A stretch of 64,000 nucleotides of DNA, from assembly GCA_964552235.1 (NCBI GenBank), contig CAZKGO010000003.1, forward strand, positions 1 through 64,000, given 5' to 3'. This DNA is from CAVTHK01 sp964552235 (GTDB lineage: Bacteria > Spirochaetota > Spirochaetia > SZUA-6 > CAVTHK01). Below, piece after piece: positions 33,701 to 43,145 of the stretch. Positions within the stretch are counted from its first letter, which is position 1, and every line of letters begins with the position of its first letter. The position numbers and the translations under genes are program-made. Below the pieces are notes generated by a model, which was not told the DNA's origin, searched no databases, and worked only from the letters and a program-made list of their open reading frames with translations.

Positions 33701-36359
33701 CGTGGTCTTCGACAACGCGGCCAACGGAACCCACTACCAGACCGCGGGCTTCGTGAAGAACAACAAGCCGACGATCACCGCGGTGACCGTGGGAAGCGAC
33801 ATCGACCACAGCGGCACGGTCGAGGCAGACGAGCAGTTCCCGTACACCGGCAGCTTCAAGGCGCGCTACCGCATGTATGTCGCGATCACCGCGACCGACA
33901 ACGAGCCGATCGCCAGTTACCAGGTGATCCGCGATCCCTACGGGAGTCCTGTGGAGGTGCTTTCGGCGGCCTCCGGGACCCTCGACATCACGGGCTACAC
34001 CGATGGAGCGACCTTGTTCCTCTGCCGCGTCACGGATACCGACGGCATCACGGCGGAGACCCTGCTGTCGGTGACGATCGAGAACAACGACGTGGTGCCC
34101 CCCGTAATCACCCTCGCCGATCTGGCGCAGGGCCAGCTCGTGGCCGGCCATCTCGAGGAGAGCGGCGCGAGCCTCCACGACGGCGGCGACGCGGACGTGA
34201 GCGGTACCATCGCGCTCGCCGGAACGGCCTCGGACAACCAGAGGATCGAGCACATCAGCGTGCAGATCGACAGCTTCGATCCAGACGGGGCGGGCCCGCT
34301 GGCCGCAGGCGCCGAGAAAACCGTGGCCTCCTGGACGGGAACCCAGCTCGTCTCCAGCGACGCCAACTTCGTGATCAACACGCAGACCCTGACCGAGAGC
34401 GGCGGCCACCAGGTCAGCTGGACCTACACGTGGAACTCCGCGGCCGTGACCAACGTGGCGGCCAACAACCTCGCGGTCCGCTTCCGCGCCTACGACTTTG
34501 CCCCGGCTACGGCGCTCGACTCCGAGACCGTGGACGTCGTGCCCTACATCAGCGGGATCACGCGCACTCTCAATACCAACCGGTCCAGGCACGGCCGCTT
34601 CGTCGTTCAGGAGGGCGAGACCGGCGTGGTGCTCTCGGGCTACAACCTGGCGCAGACCGGCACCAACTGGGTGAGGGTCTACAACACCGCGGGTTCGGCC
34701 TACGACGACGTCGCGGTCACCACCGCCGGCTCACCCTACACGAGCATGACCGTCTCCCTTGCCGGCGTCGCTCATTCCGGGTGGCTGCGGCTGGCGGTCA
34801 ACGGCGTCGAGGCGGTGAACTGGATCAACGACGACGACCTCACGCAGAACAAGGAGGACGACGGCAGCGGCCTGGCCTCGACTCTGTGGAACGACGACCG
34901 CTACCTGCGGGTCTGGGCGGTCAACCAGTCCTTCCAGGGCAGCAGCGGCGCCCAGTACCCCTCGATGTCCGTCATGGCCGACGGCACTCTGTACGGCGCC
35001 TGGGTCAACTACGCCACCTCGTTGTTGACCTATGGCACCACGACCGCGGCGCCTGTGACCCAGTGGGGCATCTATGACCCGCCGGAGTACACCGACATGA
35101 GCGTGGACTCCAGCGAGGCGACCTTCAAGTATGCCATTGCCTTTGCGGCCAATCACTATGGCGGCTCAGGCTGGGGCAACATCCCGCTGGACGTGGGCAG
35201 CGCAGGTTTCATCGGGGTCCGCACCCCCAACTCGCGGTGGCTCGATGCGGGTTACGGGAATGCCTACGCCTACGCCAGCGAATCCCTGAACCTCAACGAG
35301 CAGCTGTGGCAGTTCAACAGGCCCAAAGTGGTGCGCTCCAACGGAGGAGTGAATGATGCCCAGGACCGGATCCACGTCGCCTACTATGACGCCAACACCA
35401 GGGCGGCGAAGTACTCGTTCATGTACGACGACGGCCAGGCGGTGGCCCGCGGGTGGATCGTGCTGGACGGCGGCACGGATGCGCACGACGTGCGCTACAT
35501 CACGGGCATAGGGACGCGGCCCGCCGGGACCACCCTGACGGACACCGCGCTGATCGGAAATACGCTAATCGCCAACGGCCAGACCGTCATGCTCATGGAC
35601 ACCGCGGGCAATTCGAACTACACCACGGTCAGCGCCTTCAACAGCGGCACGGGGCAGGTCACCCTGGCCGCGTTCGTCAACACCGCGCGCACCCACTACA
35701 CGATCGTAACGGGGACGAGCAACGTGGTGACGGCGGGAGTGGCCCAGTCGGCCAACGCCGGGGAGTACGTGGCCATCGACGTGGACGAGCAGGGCTTCCC
35801 GGTGGTGGTCTACTACAACACTACCGCCCAGACCCTGCGCCTGGCGCGCGCGAACAAAGTGAACCCGGTGGCGCCGGCGGACTGGAGCCGGCAGAACGTC
35901 TTTGCCGGTGGGGATTCCAACGCGCAGTTCAGCGGGCAGCACGTGGCCATCAAGTTCGACGCGAGCGGCGGACTGCACGTTATCTGCTACCGTTCGTCGG
36001 CCGGAGACCTGCTGTACCTGTACGCGCCCGACGCCGACGGAACGGACTACGTGTTCCAGAGCAGCGTGGTGGTGGATTCCGAAGGGGCGGTCGGCACCTG
36101 GCCGGACCTCACCCTGAACGGGGTGACTCCCTATGTGTCCTACCTGAACAACTCGATGGTCGGCACCTTCGAGGGCCTCAAGCTGGCCTACTACGACACC
36201 GCCATCGGCGGCTGGGAGCACGAGATCCTGCCGCTGATCACGGCCATCGCCAACCAGCGGACCAACATCGAGTACCGCAAGGGGGCAGTGCCGTGGACCC
36301 TGGCGCTGGGCTACGCCAGCGACAACTTCGACATCGTCTACCTGAGGCCTGAGGAGTAG
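30792..36359 (+). CDS. Giant Ig-repeat surface lipoprotein
   Basis: 1855 residues. The signal peptide ends in a lipobox (VVLSGSC, Cys20), so it is a lipoprotein. About ten Ig-like repeats follow to about residue 1250. They share a pattern like P-x-V-x-I-x-SP-x-G near the start and GTA-DD...VE..IDGG further on (for example at about 396, 490, 600 and 735). Several Ca-binding-like Asp/Gly loops occur (DVNGDGDF, NGDGDGFNE). The last ~600 residues form a different region with repeated H-x-A-Y-Y-type strands, perhaps a beta-propeller. The next gene starts 6 bp later and has the same repeats plus a barrel end. An adhesin or surface-layer role is inferred. Confidence 0.85.
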   Translation: MSKRLVPIALLAAVVLSGSCRNPLTIGLGDAIDLDVPQLAVTSHTNGQYVSGLIEIEGTYTSPEYFQDVTVRVSLDGGVTFAPANVDTAAKLWSYAIDTTAHPDGAYDVIVLQTDSGGKTLEKRLLLYFDNTAPVVLVKVPLAYAYPPNEYNGTVSIRGDVFDQFPIQRVDIEIRNSSGTQLVPPTTVTGTNSWSYNFASVGLVGGIENVDVIVVAYDRAGNANSILYHIADVTDWNGGVALSVEEVAALDAGNALFRAIALTADPAKLLTDPKLTLRINQGLDLPVFDIYNPDPAGTLLENTLAPSSKAIGMVTDDAEGVNVSTIEISFDGGAWGPVQTTVGTGLAVRFEHSLSSLAPGNHTLQLRASDNLEAQGYSVTVDFAIDADAPSVEITSPAQGAYLNSTSFTITGTASSGGTVTDVSVSLDDGATYDPATSTSGDYDTWEFDVVSAPADAVSIKAKATAGGKTAFYNLAVVVDTQYPTVSFLSPTKASSVNGPVTVRGASSDNRQITKVELRLGEPATWIQMADPYSWEYLFDSAGYANATYATEELPAGSNIWKLRVYARVTDIANNVTTTTADTYYFFIDQALDKPRVTVISPPAGTTNVAGPVIISGTALDDDGLHHVEMQIDVNGDGDFADYVDFWSGTAKGADGDTLDPFEREDAWYTVTGTSLWSQQINGYGEMYQTEIGHNGDITVRVRAVDTKDGGLTEGIAGDIQEFALHLDDTIPRIESLNLVSGDFVKGEFHITGQALDDEQIGTVQISYDGGINYSNIAAGWYTVNDVDDWSLDITIDTRPSGLDISSGILYLRLKITDNANYQSITTMNLNVDNVYPTDSPSGYTGAASDINSAAARVQGTAQDAGTVAGVEEIEVYFVRSGQVYNPGTGATTPVGSYDFGAGSVSYPTGAGSESYKITINDLNEFGNDAGGNGDGDGFNESLTLAGSTYNWWAEFNSTLIPDGTIEIHYVVFDNAANGTHYQTAGFVKNNKPTITAVTVGSDIDHSGTVEADEQFPYTGSFKARYRMYVAITATDNEPIASYQVIRDPYGSPVEVLSAASGTLDITGYTDGATLFLCRVTDTDGITAETLLSVTIENNDVVPPVITLADLAQGQLVAGHLEESGASLHDGGDADVSGTIALAGTASDNQRIEHISVQIDSFDPDGAGPLAAGAEKTVASWTGTQLVSSDANFVINTQTLTESGGHQVSWTYTWNSAAVTNVAANNLAVRFRAYDFAPATALDSETVDVVPYISGITRTLNTNRSRHGRFVVQEGETGVVLSGYNLAQTGTNWVRVYNTAGSAYDDVAVTTAGSPYTSMTVSLAGVAHSGWLRLAVNGVEAVNWINDDDLTQNKEDDGSGLASTLWNDDRYLRVWAVNQSFQGSSGAQYPSMSVMADGTLYGAWVNYATSLLTYGTTTAAPVTQWGIYDPPEYTDMSVDSSEATFKYAIAFAANHYGGSGWGNIPLDVGSAGFIGVRTPNSRWLDAGYGNAYAYASESLNLNEQLWQFNRPKVVRSNGGVNDAQDRIHVAYYDANTRAAKYSFMYDDGQAVARGWIVLDGGTDAHDVRYITGIGTRPAGTTLTDTALIGNTLIANGQTVMLMDTAGNSNYTTVSAFNSGTGQVTLAAFVNTARTHYTIVTGTSNVVTAGVAQSANAGEYVAIDVDEQGFPVVVYYNTTAQTLRLARANKVNPVAPADWSRQNVFAGGDSNAQFSGQHVAIKFDASGGLHVICYRSSAGDLLYLYAPDADGTDYVFQSSVVVDSEGAVGTWPDLTLNGVTPYVSYLNNSMVGTFEGLKLAYYDTAIGGWEHEILPLITAIANQRTNIEYRKGAVPWTLALGYASDNFDIVYLRPEE

Positions 36360-36365
36360 GACCCG

Positions 36366-39300
36366 ATGAGACGAAAGTGGGCATTGGTCGCGCTGGTCGG
36401 TGTCCTGCTGGCCGGCCGGCTCTGGTCGTTCGGCTCGGCCGAGACCGGCGACTACCAGCCGGTGGAGGGCCAGGACAACTGGACCCGCACAGTCGACACC
36501 GCCGGCCGCAAGGAGGGCACCTACAACCTGATCGTGCGGGCCGAGGACCGGGCCGGAAACGTCAGCTACGGCGGACCGATCAACATCCGCATCGACCCGG
36601 ACTCAGATCTCCCGCTCGTCAACGTTTCCAACCCCACCCAGGGGATGCGCGTCGGCAACAACCTGAACGTCCTGGGCACCTGCGTGGACGACGACGCGGT
36701 CGAACGCGTCGAAATCAGCGTCGACGGCGGCAGCCCGGTGCCGGCCGAGGGCCGCGAATACTGGTCGTACTACCTGGACGTCTCGGCCATGGCCGACGGC
36801 TCACATACGCTCGCGGTGCGAGGCATCGACAGCAACGGCCTCGAGGGCCGGCCCTTTACCGTGGCGTTTGCCCTCGACAAGCGTGGGCCGACGCTCCGCG
36901 TGGAGTCGCACAAGGACGGGGCGCTCCTCAACAGCCGGGTCGTCGTCTCCGGAGTGGCCGAGGACGGCAACGGGATCGCCGGCGTATCGCTCAGCCGTGA
37001 CGGCCGCAAGAGCTGGGAGCCTCTCAAGGTCGACGTGGCCAAGGGGGAGTTGTCCGCCGCGTTCCGATTCGAGATCGACGCCGGCAAGCTCGAAGCCGGC
37101 CCCCACGTGTACTGGCTTCGCGCCGCAGACAAGACCGGCTCCGACGAACCCCTCGCCTTCCTGTTCTTCGTGGACAACGAGCCGCCGAAGCTCGAGATCC
37201 TGAGCCCGGCGGAGGACGCCGCTGCGGCGAGTCGTCTCGTCGCCATCGGAACGGTCGCGGACGACATCGCGGTCAAGTCTCTCTCGTATTCCGTCGCCGG
37301 CGGACCGCAGGGAGCCGTGACCCTGACTCCCGGCAACCGCTACTGGGTGCAGGCCATCGACCCGGCGGGCATCAGGAGCGCGAACATCACGTTCACCGCC
37401 GAGGACGTGGCGGGCAACCGCACGCAGGTAAGCCGCAAGGTGAGCGTCGACAGCCAGGCGGACCTGCCGGTGGTCAAGGTGATCGCCCCCGCTTCCGGCG
37501 CTTCGGTCCCGGGCCCCGTGGCTCTGGTGGGGAGCGTTCGCGACGACAGCGAGGTCAAAGGAGTCGAAATCTCGGTGGACGGCGGCGCCCCGCGGGCCGT
37601 CGAGACGCGCGAGGCTTTTGTCGTGGACCTGGAGCCGCTGCAGCCCGGCCCGCACAGGGTCGTGGCCCGCGGGCTGGACGCGGCAGGCCTTCGGGGCCCC
37701 GAGGTCCGCCTGGAGTTCGTCAAGCTGCCGCCGGCGCCTCGAGTGGAGATCACCCAGCTGATCGCCGGTGAGGAGGGCAAGCCTTTTGCTCCGGGACTCG
37801 TGATTCCGGCCGGGGTGGCCGCCAGGCTCGTGGCGACGGCGTCGGCGGGCGCGGGCCCCCTCGAGGTCCGCGTGGGCGCCGAGGCCCCGCGCAGGGTCAC
37901 GGCTGCGGAGCGCTTCGAGATCGCCCTGGCCAAGGACATGCCCGCGGGCAGGGTGGATTTCTCGGTCAGAGCCGCCGGCTCCGAGGCCCCGCTGTTTTCC
38001 AGCTTCGCGTACAAGGGCCAGGCGACCGATCCGCCGGGGCTGATCGTTGCTGACGCGCGCATAGGCGCCGACGGCCGCGGCAACGTGGGCGAGGACCGGC
38101 CCCTGCGCATCTTCGTGTCGGGAGGGTCGGCCGTGAGCGCCGAGGCGGACCCGCGCAGCGACAGGATCACGGTGGAGGCCTCGGGTTCCATCGTGACCGT
38201 GACGCCCCGCAGCGGTGGAAGCCCCGACCCGTTCCGGATCAAGGTCACGACCGACAGCGGCACGACTCTGGTGTCGGAGCCGCTCGTCCTGCTCTCAGAC
38301 GTCGAGCCGCCCCAACTCACCGTCTCCGAGCCGCTGACCGGCGCCTGGGTAAGGGACACGGTCAAGCTCTCTGGTTCGGTGGCCGAGCCCGGAGGGCTCA
38401 AGAGTCTCGAAGTCTCCACCGGAGGAACCGATGACTTCAGGCCCGTGGAGATCAAGCAGATCGCCGGCGGGGCCGTCTTCGATCAGACGCTGTCGCTGGC
38501 CGGCGAAGACGGAGTCCTGGTGCTCACCCTTCGGGCGGAGGATCTGGCAGGCAACCAGTCGGTGACGCAGATTGCCGTGAACAAGGACACGGTGGCGCCC
38601 CTGGTCGCGATCATCGCCCCCGGTCCCTCCGACCCGGTGGAGGGCACCGTGACGCTGACCGGCCAGGTTGTCGACGCGGGGGTGCTGGAGAGCGTGGAGC
38701 TCAGCGACGACGGCACCAGGTTCGTCGCCATGGAGGGAGGCCGGGTCTTCCATCACGACCTGGATCTCTCGGTCTACAGGGAAGTGCCGAAGAGCTTCGC
38801 CGTCCGGGCCACAGACCGCGCAGGCAACGCGGCCGCGGTGCCAGTCGCCCTCAGCGTGGACCAGTCCAAGGACAGACCGGTCGCCGAGATACAGATCCCC
38901 GAAAAGGGTTCGGTCCAGCGAGGGGATTTCGTGATCTCGGGCATGGCATTCGACGACGACGGCGTGCGCGCCGTCGTGTACCGGCTCGACGGAGGCGACC
39001 CGGTCAGGCTGGAGGTGGAGGGCAGCTTCTCGATCCCCCTGTCCCTGGCGTCTCTGGCTGACAACGAGCATCGCATCGAGGTGGTCGCCGAAGACATCAG
39101 GGGAGTGACCGGTGATCCGGTCTCTTCAACCTTTGTCGTGTCCACCGCGGACCCCGTGGCTGCCGTCGCCGAGCCGAAGAGCGGACAGACGGTCCGCGGT
39201 CACGTCCTGCTCGAGGGAAGCGCCGAGGACAAGAACGGCATCCGGTCGGTGGCGGTCTCGTTCGACAACGGCAACACCTTCAACAAGGCCGAAGGCGCCG

Positions 39301-40949
39301 AGACGTGGAGCTACCCGCTGAACACGACTCTCCTGAAGGACGGCACCCACGCGATCCAGATCAGGGTCGCCGACAACACCGGCACCGAGGCGCTGTACTC
39401 GACCCTCGTGGCGGTCGACAACACGCCGCCCGAGCTGGCGCTGAGCTCGCTCTCGGACGGGGACCGTGTGGCCGGAAGCCTACTGCTCGACGGGCGGGCT
39501 CACGACGCCCTGCGGCTGGCCTCGCTGCGCTACCAGGTCCGGTCCCTCGAAAAGGCCGCGGCCGATCCGCTGATCGCCGCCGAGCTGCCTCCTGCCGGGG
39601 TCTTTGCCCAGCGGGTCGACGTGAGCGCGCTGAACGCGGGTTGGTACAACCTCGAGCTCGCCGCGGTCGATGCCGCGGCCAACACGACGACGCTTTCGCG
39701 CAACTTCGCGATCCAGCTCAAAGGCGAAGAGGCGGCGGTCGTGCTGCTCTTTCCCGCTGACGGCGAGAAGATCGGCGGCGAGTTCACGGTCGACGGGCGC
39801 GTCCACGGCGCCACGGTCGAAGGGGAGATCACGCTCCTGGTCGACGGGGCTCCGGCAGCCGCCGCGCCGGCCAGAGACGGCGGCTGGTTCACGCTGCCCG
39901 TCTCGAGCGGAAGCCTGACTGACGGGCAGCACAAGCTCGTGGTCCGAGCGGCGGTTTCGAACGGGCGGACGCTGGAGTCGGCGCCCCGCGCTGTCGAGTA
40001 CGCGGCCGCCGGGCCCTGGCTCTCGTTCACGGGCATCAGCAGCGGCGACTACGTGAGCGGACGGCCGCTGCTCACGGGAAAGGCCGGCATCGCCGGCGTC
40101 GATGCGGCCCCGGAAAAGGAGCGCGCCAAGAGCGCGCCGATCGCCGGGGTCGAGCTCAGCTTCGACAGCGGCAGGACCTTCGTGGCGGCCAAGGGCGGCG
40201 CCGAGTGGCAGCACCGCCTCGATACGAGCGCTTTCGACGACGGCGAGCTGCTGATCCTTGCGCGGGCGCGCTCGGCGGGCGGCGAGCAGGCCGTGCGCAA
40301 GCTGCTCGTGATCGTCGACGACACCCCGCCGGACGTTCGCCTCGGCAGTCCGTCGGAGAACGCGCGCTTCAACGCCTCCGTTTTTCTCGCCGGCACCGCC
40401 GCCGACGAAAACGGCCTGGCCGGCGTGACCGCCAGCTTCCGCGAAGGCGGCAAGGGCCGCTACCAGGTGCCCGGCTTCATCCAGGGGCTCTACCTGGACG
40501 CCCACGCGATGGGCGCGACCTACGGCGAGCTCGGCTTCGGCTTTACCTTTTTCGACGACAACGTGCGCCTGCAGATGCAGGTGGGCCCGTCGCCCGAGGG
40601 AAGGTTCTCGGGGCTGGTGATCGGAACCAAGCTGCTGGCCAACATCCTTTCCCTGCCCTTCAGCTACTGGTTCGGGCCGGCGTGGGACTTCTTCTCGATG
40701 TCCTTTGCCCTCGGCGCCAACTTCTCCTATTTCTCGATGAGCGAGGAGCCCTTCGGCTTTGGCACCAACGGCCTGGTGCTGGCCGCGGTCGTGATCCAGT
40801 GGGAGATGGCCCGCTTCGACCTGCAGGACCTGCCGATGTTCTCCTTTGTGGCTCTCTACACCGAGGGGAACCTCTGGTTCATCTCGTCGGACATCTCCGG
40901 AGGCGTCGAGCCGCGGCTCTGCTTCGGGCTGCGGGCCGGGGTGTTCTGA
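36366..40949 (+). CDS. Giant Ig-repeat protein with C-terminal outer-membrane-barrel-like domain
   Basis: 1527 residues. Signal peptide (MRRKWALVALVGVLLAGRLWSFG), then about twelve Ig-like repeats of 95-110 residues, each with the VD....P.V.I..P..G..V.G...I.G...DD.G...V..SVDGG pattern. The last ~170 residues (from about 1365, GRYQVPGFIQGLYLDAHA) are rich in alternating aromatic and glycine strands and end in FGLRAGVF, with the terminal Phe expected of an outer-membrane barrel. It starts 6 bp after the upstream lipoprotein gene. I infer that the barrel anchors this stalk and that the two giant proteins act together at the cell surface. Confidence 0.83.
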   Translation: MRRKWALVALVGVLLAGRLWSFGSAETGDYQPVEGQDNWTRTVDTAGRKEGTYNLIVRAEDRAGNVSYGGPINIRIDPDSDLPLVNVSNPTQGMRVGNNLNVLGTCVDDDAVERVEISVDGGSPVPAEGREYWSYYLDVSAMADGSHTLAVRGIDSNGLEGRPFTVAFALDKRGPTLRVESHKDGALLNSRVVVSGVAEDGNGIAGVSLSRDGRKSWEPLKVDVAKGELSAAFRFEIDAGKLEAGPHVYWLRAADKTGSDEPLAFLFFVDNEPPKLEILSPAEDAAAASRLVAIGTVADDIAVKSLSYSVAGGPQGAVTLTPGNRYWVQAIDPAGIRSANITFTAEDVAGNRTQVSRKVSVDSQADLPVVKVIAPASGASVPGPVALVGSVRDDSEVKGVEISVDGGAPRAVETREAFVVDLEPLQPGPHRVVARGLDAAGLRGPEVRLEFVKLPPAPRVEITQLIAGEEGKPFAPGLVIPAGVAARLVATASAGAGPLEVRVGAEAPRRVTAAERFEIALAKDMPAGRVDFSVRAAGSEAPLFSSFAYKGQATDPPGLIVADARIGADGRGNVGEDRPLRIFVSGGSAVSAEADPRSDRITVEASGSIVTVTPRSGGSPDPFRIKVTTDSGTTLVSEPLVLLSDVEPPQLTVSEPLTGAWVRDTVKLSGSVAEPGGLKSLEVSTGGTDDFRPVEIKQIAGGAVFDQTLSLAGEDGVLVLTLRAEDLAGNQSVTQIAVNKDTVAPLVAIIAPGPSDPVEGTVTLTGQVVDAGVLESVELSDDGTRFVAMEGGRVFHHDLDLSVYREVPKSFAVRATDRAGNAAAVPVALSVDQSKDRPVAEIQIPEKGSVQRGDFVISGMAFDDDGVRAVVYRLDGGDPVRLEVEGSFSIPLSLASLADNEHRIEVVAEDIRGVTGDPVSSTFVVSTADPVAAVAEPKSGQTVRGHVLLEGSAEDKNGIRSVAVSFDNGNTFNKAEGAETWSYPLNTTLLKDGTHAIQIRVADNTGTEALYSTLVAVDNTPPELALSSLSDGDRVAGSLLLDGRAHDALRLASLRYQVRSLEKAAADPLIAAELPPAGVFAQRVDVSALNAGWYNLELAAVDAAANTTTLSRNFAIQLKGEEAAVVLLFPADGEKIGGEFTVDGRVHGATVEGEITLLVDGAPAAAAPARDGGWFTLPVSSGSLTDGQHKLVVRAAVSNGRTLESAPRAVEYAAAGPWLSFTGISSGDYVSGRPLLTGKAGIAGVDAAPEKERAKSAPIAGVELSFDSGRTFVAAKGGAEWQHRLDTSAFDDGELLILARARSAGGEQAVRKLLVIVDDTPPDVRLGSPSENARFNASVFLAGTAADENGLAGVTASFREGGKGRYQVPGFIQGLYLDAHAMGATYGELGFGFTFFDDNVRLQMQVGPSPEGRFSGLVIGTKLLANILSLPFSYWFGPAWDFFSMSFALGANFSYFSMSEEPFGFGTNGLVLAAVVIQWEMARFDLQDLPMFSFVALYTEGNLWFISSDISGGVEPRLCFGLRAGVF

Positions 40950-41093
40950 GAATCGGGCGCACCGGCTCTTGCGCCCCCGTCGCCGCGGTCGCGCCGCAGT
41001 CGCGATGCCTGCGCCGGCGGCCGTGTTCGTCCCGGCTGCGCGATGCCGCGCCGCGGGCGCGCGGGGACCGTCGGCTACGGCGGCGACGCGGCC

Positions 41094-42047
41094 TCAGCCC
41101 GCCTCGGTGCGGTCGCGGCCCGACTCCTTGGCGCGGTACAGCGCCTTGTCGGCCTTTTCCTTGAGCTCCGCGAGAGTGCGCGCGTGGGTCGGGTAGACCG
41201 CGAGCCCGACGCTGCAGGTGAGCCTCAGGTCGGGGTGCTCCGCGAACCGCAGCCGCCGGATCTCTCTGTTGACCGCGCGGCAGCGCTCGAGGGCGCTCGC
41301 GGCATCGCGGCCCGGAAGCACAAAGGCGAACTCGTCGCCGCCGTAGCGTACCAGGATATCCGTGGGAGCGAACACGCGCCGAAGGGCGGCGGCAGCCTCG
41401 GCGATCAGCCGGTCGCCGAAGGCCTGGCCATGGGCCTTGTTGAGGTCGCCGAAGTGGTCGAGGTCGAACATGGCGAGCGCCAGGCTGGCGCCTTCGACCT
41501 CGGCGCGGTGCGCGATGGCGTCGAGCGATTCGTCGTAGAAGCGCCGGTTGAACAGCCCCGTCGCGGGGTCGGTGATCGCCCTCTTGCGGGCGCCTTCGCC
41601 CCACTTGACCATCTGCGACAGCAGCGCGCCGGTGTTGCCCAGCCGCTCGGCGGTGATGGCGGCCATGCGGCGCAGCACGGCCGCGGCCGCGCGGGGGCGG
41701 CTGGCCACCAGGTCGAGGAAGTCGTCGGCGCTGAGGGTCAGCAGCTCGCAGTCGGCGAGCGCGCGGCAGGTCGCCGAGCGGGGAGCCTGTTCGATGATCG
41801 ACATCTCCCCGAGAAAGTTGCCCGCCGAGATCTCCGAGAGCGTGATCTCGGCGCCCCGCTGCGGCTTGACCGTCACCGCCACCGAGCCCGACAGGATGAG
41901 GAACAGCTCGTCGCCGGGATCGCCTTCGCGGAACAGCAGCTCGCCCTTGCGGCAGGTGCGCTGCTTCATGCGGCCGGCGACCTGCGCCCGCTCTTTGGGC
42001 GCGAGGTCGGCGAAGATGCCGATGCGGCCGAGGGAGCCGGAGATCAC
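41094..42047 (-). CDS. Cyclic-nucleotide-binding-domain diguanylate cyclase
   Basis: 317 residues: N-terminal cyclic-nucleotide-binding fold (about 10-125, with EGDPGDELFLILSGSV and GNFLGEMSIIEQAPRSATC) and a GGDEF domain (about 150-315). The active motif RYGGDEFAFVLP (236-240) and the metal Asp in MFDLDHF are intact, so it should make c-di-GMP. The GTG at 42047 follows GGAGG and overlaps the stop of the upstream, related gene (GTGA). A membrane-bound class III nucleotide cyclase is encoded at 47558, so cNMP-controlled c-di-GMP synthesis is a reasonable hypothesis. Confidence 0.92.
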   Translation of the reverse strand: MISGSLGRIGIFADLAPKERAQVAGRMKQRTCRKGELLFREGDPGDELFLILSGSVAVTVKPQRGAEITLSEISAGNFLGEMSIIEQAPRSATCRALADCELLTLSADDFLDLVASRPRAAAAVLRRMAAITAERLGNTGALLSQMVKWGEGARKRAITDPATGLFNRRFYDESLDAIAHRAEVEGASLALAMFDLDHFGDLNKAHGQAFGDRLIAEAAAALRRVFAPTDILVRYGGDEFAFVLPGRDAASALERCRAVNREIRRLRFAEHPDLRLTCSVGLAVYPTHARTLAELKEKADKALYRAKESGRDRTEAG

Positions 42048-43135
42048 CGCGCGTCCTCCGGGAAGAGGATCAGGTTTCCGCCGCGCTCGCGGCCGATGAG
42101 CGGAAGGTTCACCGCGGCTGCGATGAGGGCGTCGCGGTCGCGGCCGTGCTCGGGCGCGACGGCGATTCCGAAGCTGGCCGTGAGCGTGACGCTCGCGGCC
42201 GCCGCGGCGTCCGAAGCCCCCGAGGTGTCGGAGGCCGCCGGCGCTGCCGCGGCCCCGATGACCGGCGCGAGGTCGAGGCGGTTGAACGCGGCCCGCAGCT
42301 CGGCCGCCTTGGCCGCGGCGGCCTCGCGCCCGCGGCCGGGCAGCACGGCCGCGAGCGCGTTGCCGGCGTGGCGCGCCGCGATGTCGCCCTCGCCGACGGC
42401 GCGGCTGAGCTCGGCCGCCATCAGGCGCAGCACCGCGTCGCCGGCCTCGTGGCCCCAGGTGTCGTTGATGCTCTTGAAGTTGTCGGGCTTGAGCATGATG
42501 AGGGCGAGCGGCCGTCCGCCCTGGAGCAGGGGCGGGAGCTTTTCCTCGAGAAACGTTTTGTTGAACAGCCCCGTGAGCTTGTCGCCGTAGACCTGGCGCT
42601 GGGCCTCCTGGACCCACGGCGAGTTCTCCTTGATCAGGGCGTTCGCGCGCCGGATCCTGGCGGCCACCACGCGCAGCGACGAGAAGAGGACCCGCGCCAG
42701 GATGTCGGGCCTGCGCGAGAACGTCGTGTCGAAGCGGATGCCCTCGGCGGGAAACCGCAGCACGACGACGTCGCTGCCGGCGACGGCCGTCGCGTTGCGG
42801 TCGGTGCCGTCGAGCAGGTCGAGCTCGCCAAAGGTGTCGCCCTCGACCATCTCGGCGATCACGGAAACGACGCCCTCCGCGTCGGATTCCAGGATGCGCA
42901 CGACGCCGTGGACCACGACAAACGCCGCGTCACCCGGCTCGCCCGCGGCGAAGATCACCTCGTCGGCCCGGTAGGCGCGCATCCGGCTGCGCGCCGCCAC
43001 CGCCGCCAGCTCCTCGTCTCCGAGCGACGCGAACAGCGCCGACCGCCTGAGCGCGGCTGTCTTGACCGCGGCCGCAGCGGGCCTCCCTCGGAGCGCGACG
43101 CCGCGATCGGATCTGGTCCCTGCCCTCGGTTCCAC
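42044..43135 (-). CDS. Cyclic-nucleotide-binding-domain protein with degenerate GGDEF domain
   Basis: 363 residues with the same CNB-GGDEF layout as the next gene. The CNB domain (about 30-150) has FAAGEPGDAAFVVVHGVVRIL and GDTFGELDLLDGTDRNAT. The GGDEF-like domain (about 180-355) is degenerate: the signature reads AGNAL (257-261) and the first metal Asp is replaced in MLKPDNF, so no cyclase activity is expected. It may be a receptor or a partner that dimerises with the active copy. An Ala-rich insertion (about 295-315) interrupts the domain. GTG 43135 is a plausible start. Confidence 0.88.
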   Translation of the reverse strand: MEPRAGTRSDRGVALRGRPAAAAVKTAALRRSALFASLGDEELAAVAARSRMRAYRADEVIFAAGEPGDAAFVVVHGVVRILESDAEGVVSVIAEMVEGDTFGELDLLDGTDRNATAVAGSDVVVLRFPAEGIRFDTTFSRRPDILARVLFSSLRVVAARIRRANALIKENSPWVQEAQRQVYGDKLTGLFNKTFLEEKLPPLLQGGRPLALIMLKPDNFKSINDTWGHEAGDAVLRLMAAELSRAVGEGDIAARHAGNALAAVLPGRGREAAAAKAAELRAAFNRLDLAPVIGAAAAPAASDTSGASDAAAAASVTLTASFGIAVAPEHGRDRDALIAAAVNLPLIGRERGGNLILFPEDAR

Positions 43136-43145
43136 TGCCGCCGCC

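Noticed and set aside
30792..40949. The Ig repeats as a DNA-level tandem repeat or CRISPR-like array
   Set aside because: Repeats are recognisable only at protein level with highly diverged DNA; there are no regular spacers.
40950..41093. Possible intrinsic terminator between the giant Ig protein and the GGDEF gene
   Set aside because: Only a 6-bp stem (GGGCGC/GCGCCC) with a 10-nt loop and no T-run is present; too weak to call.
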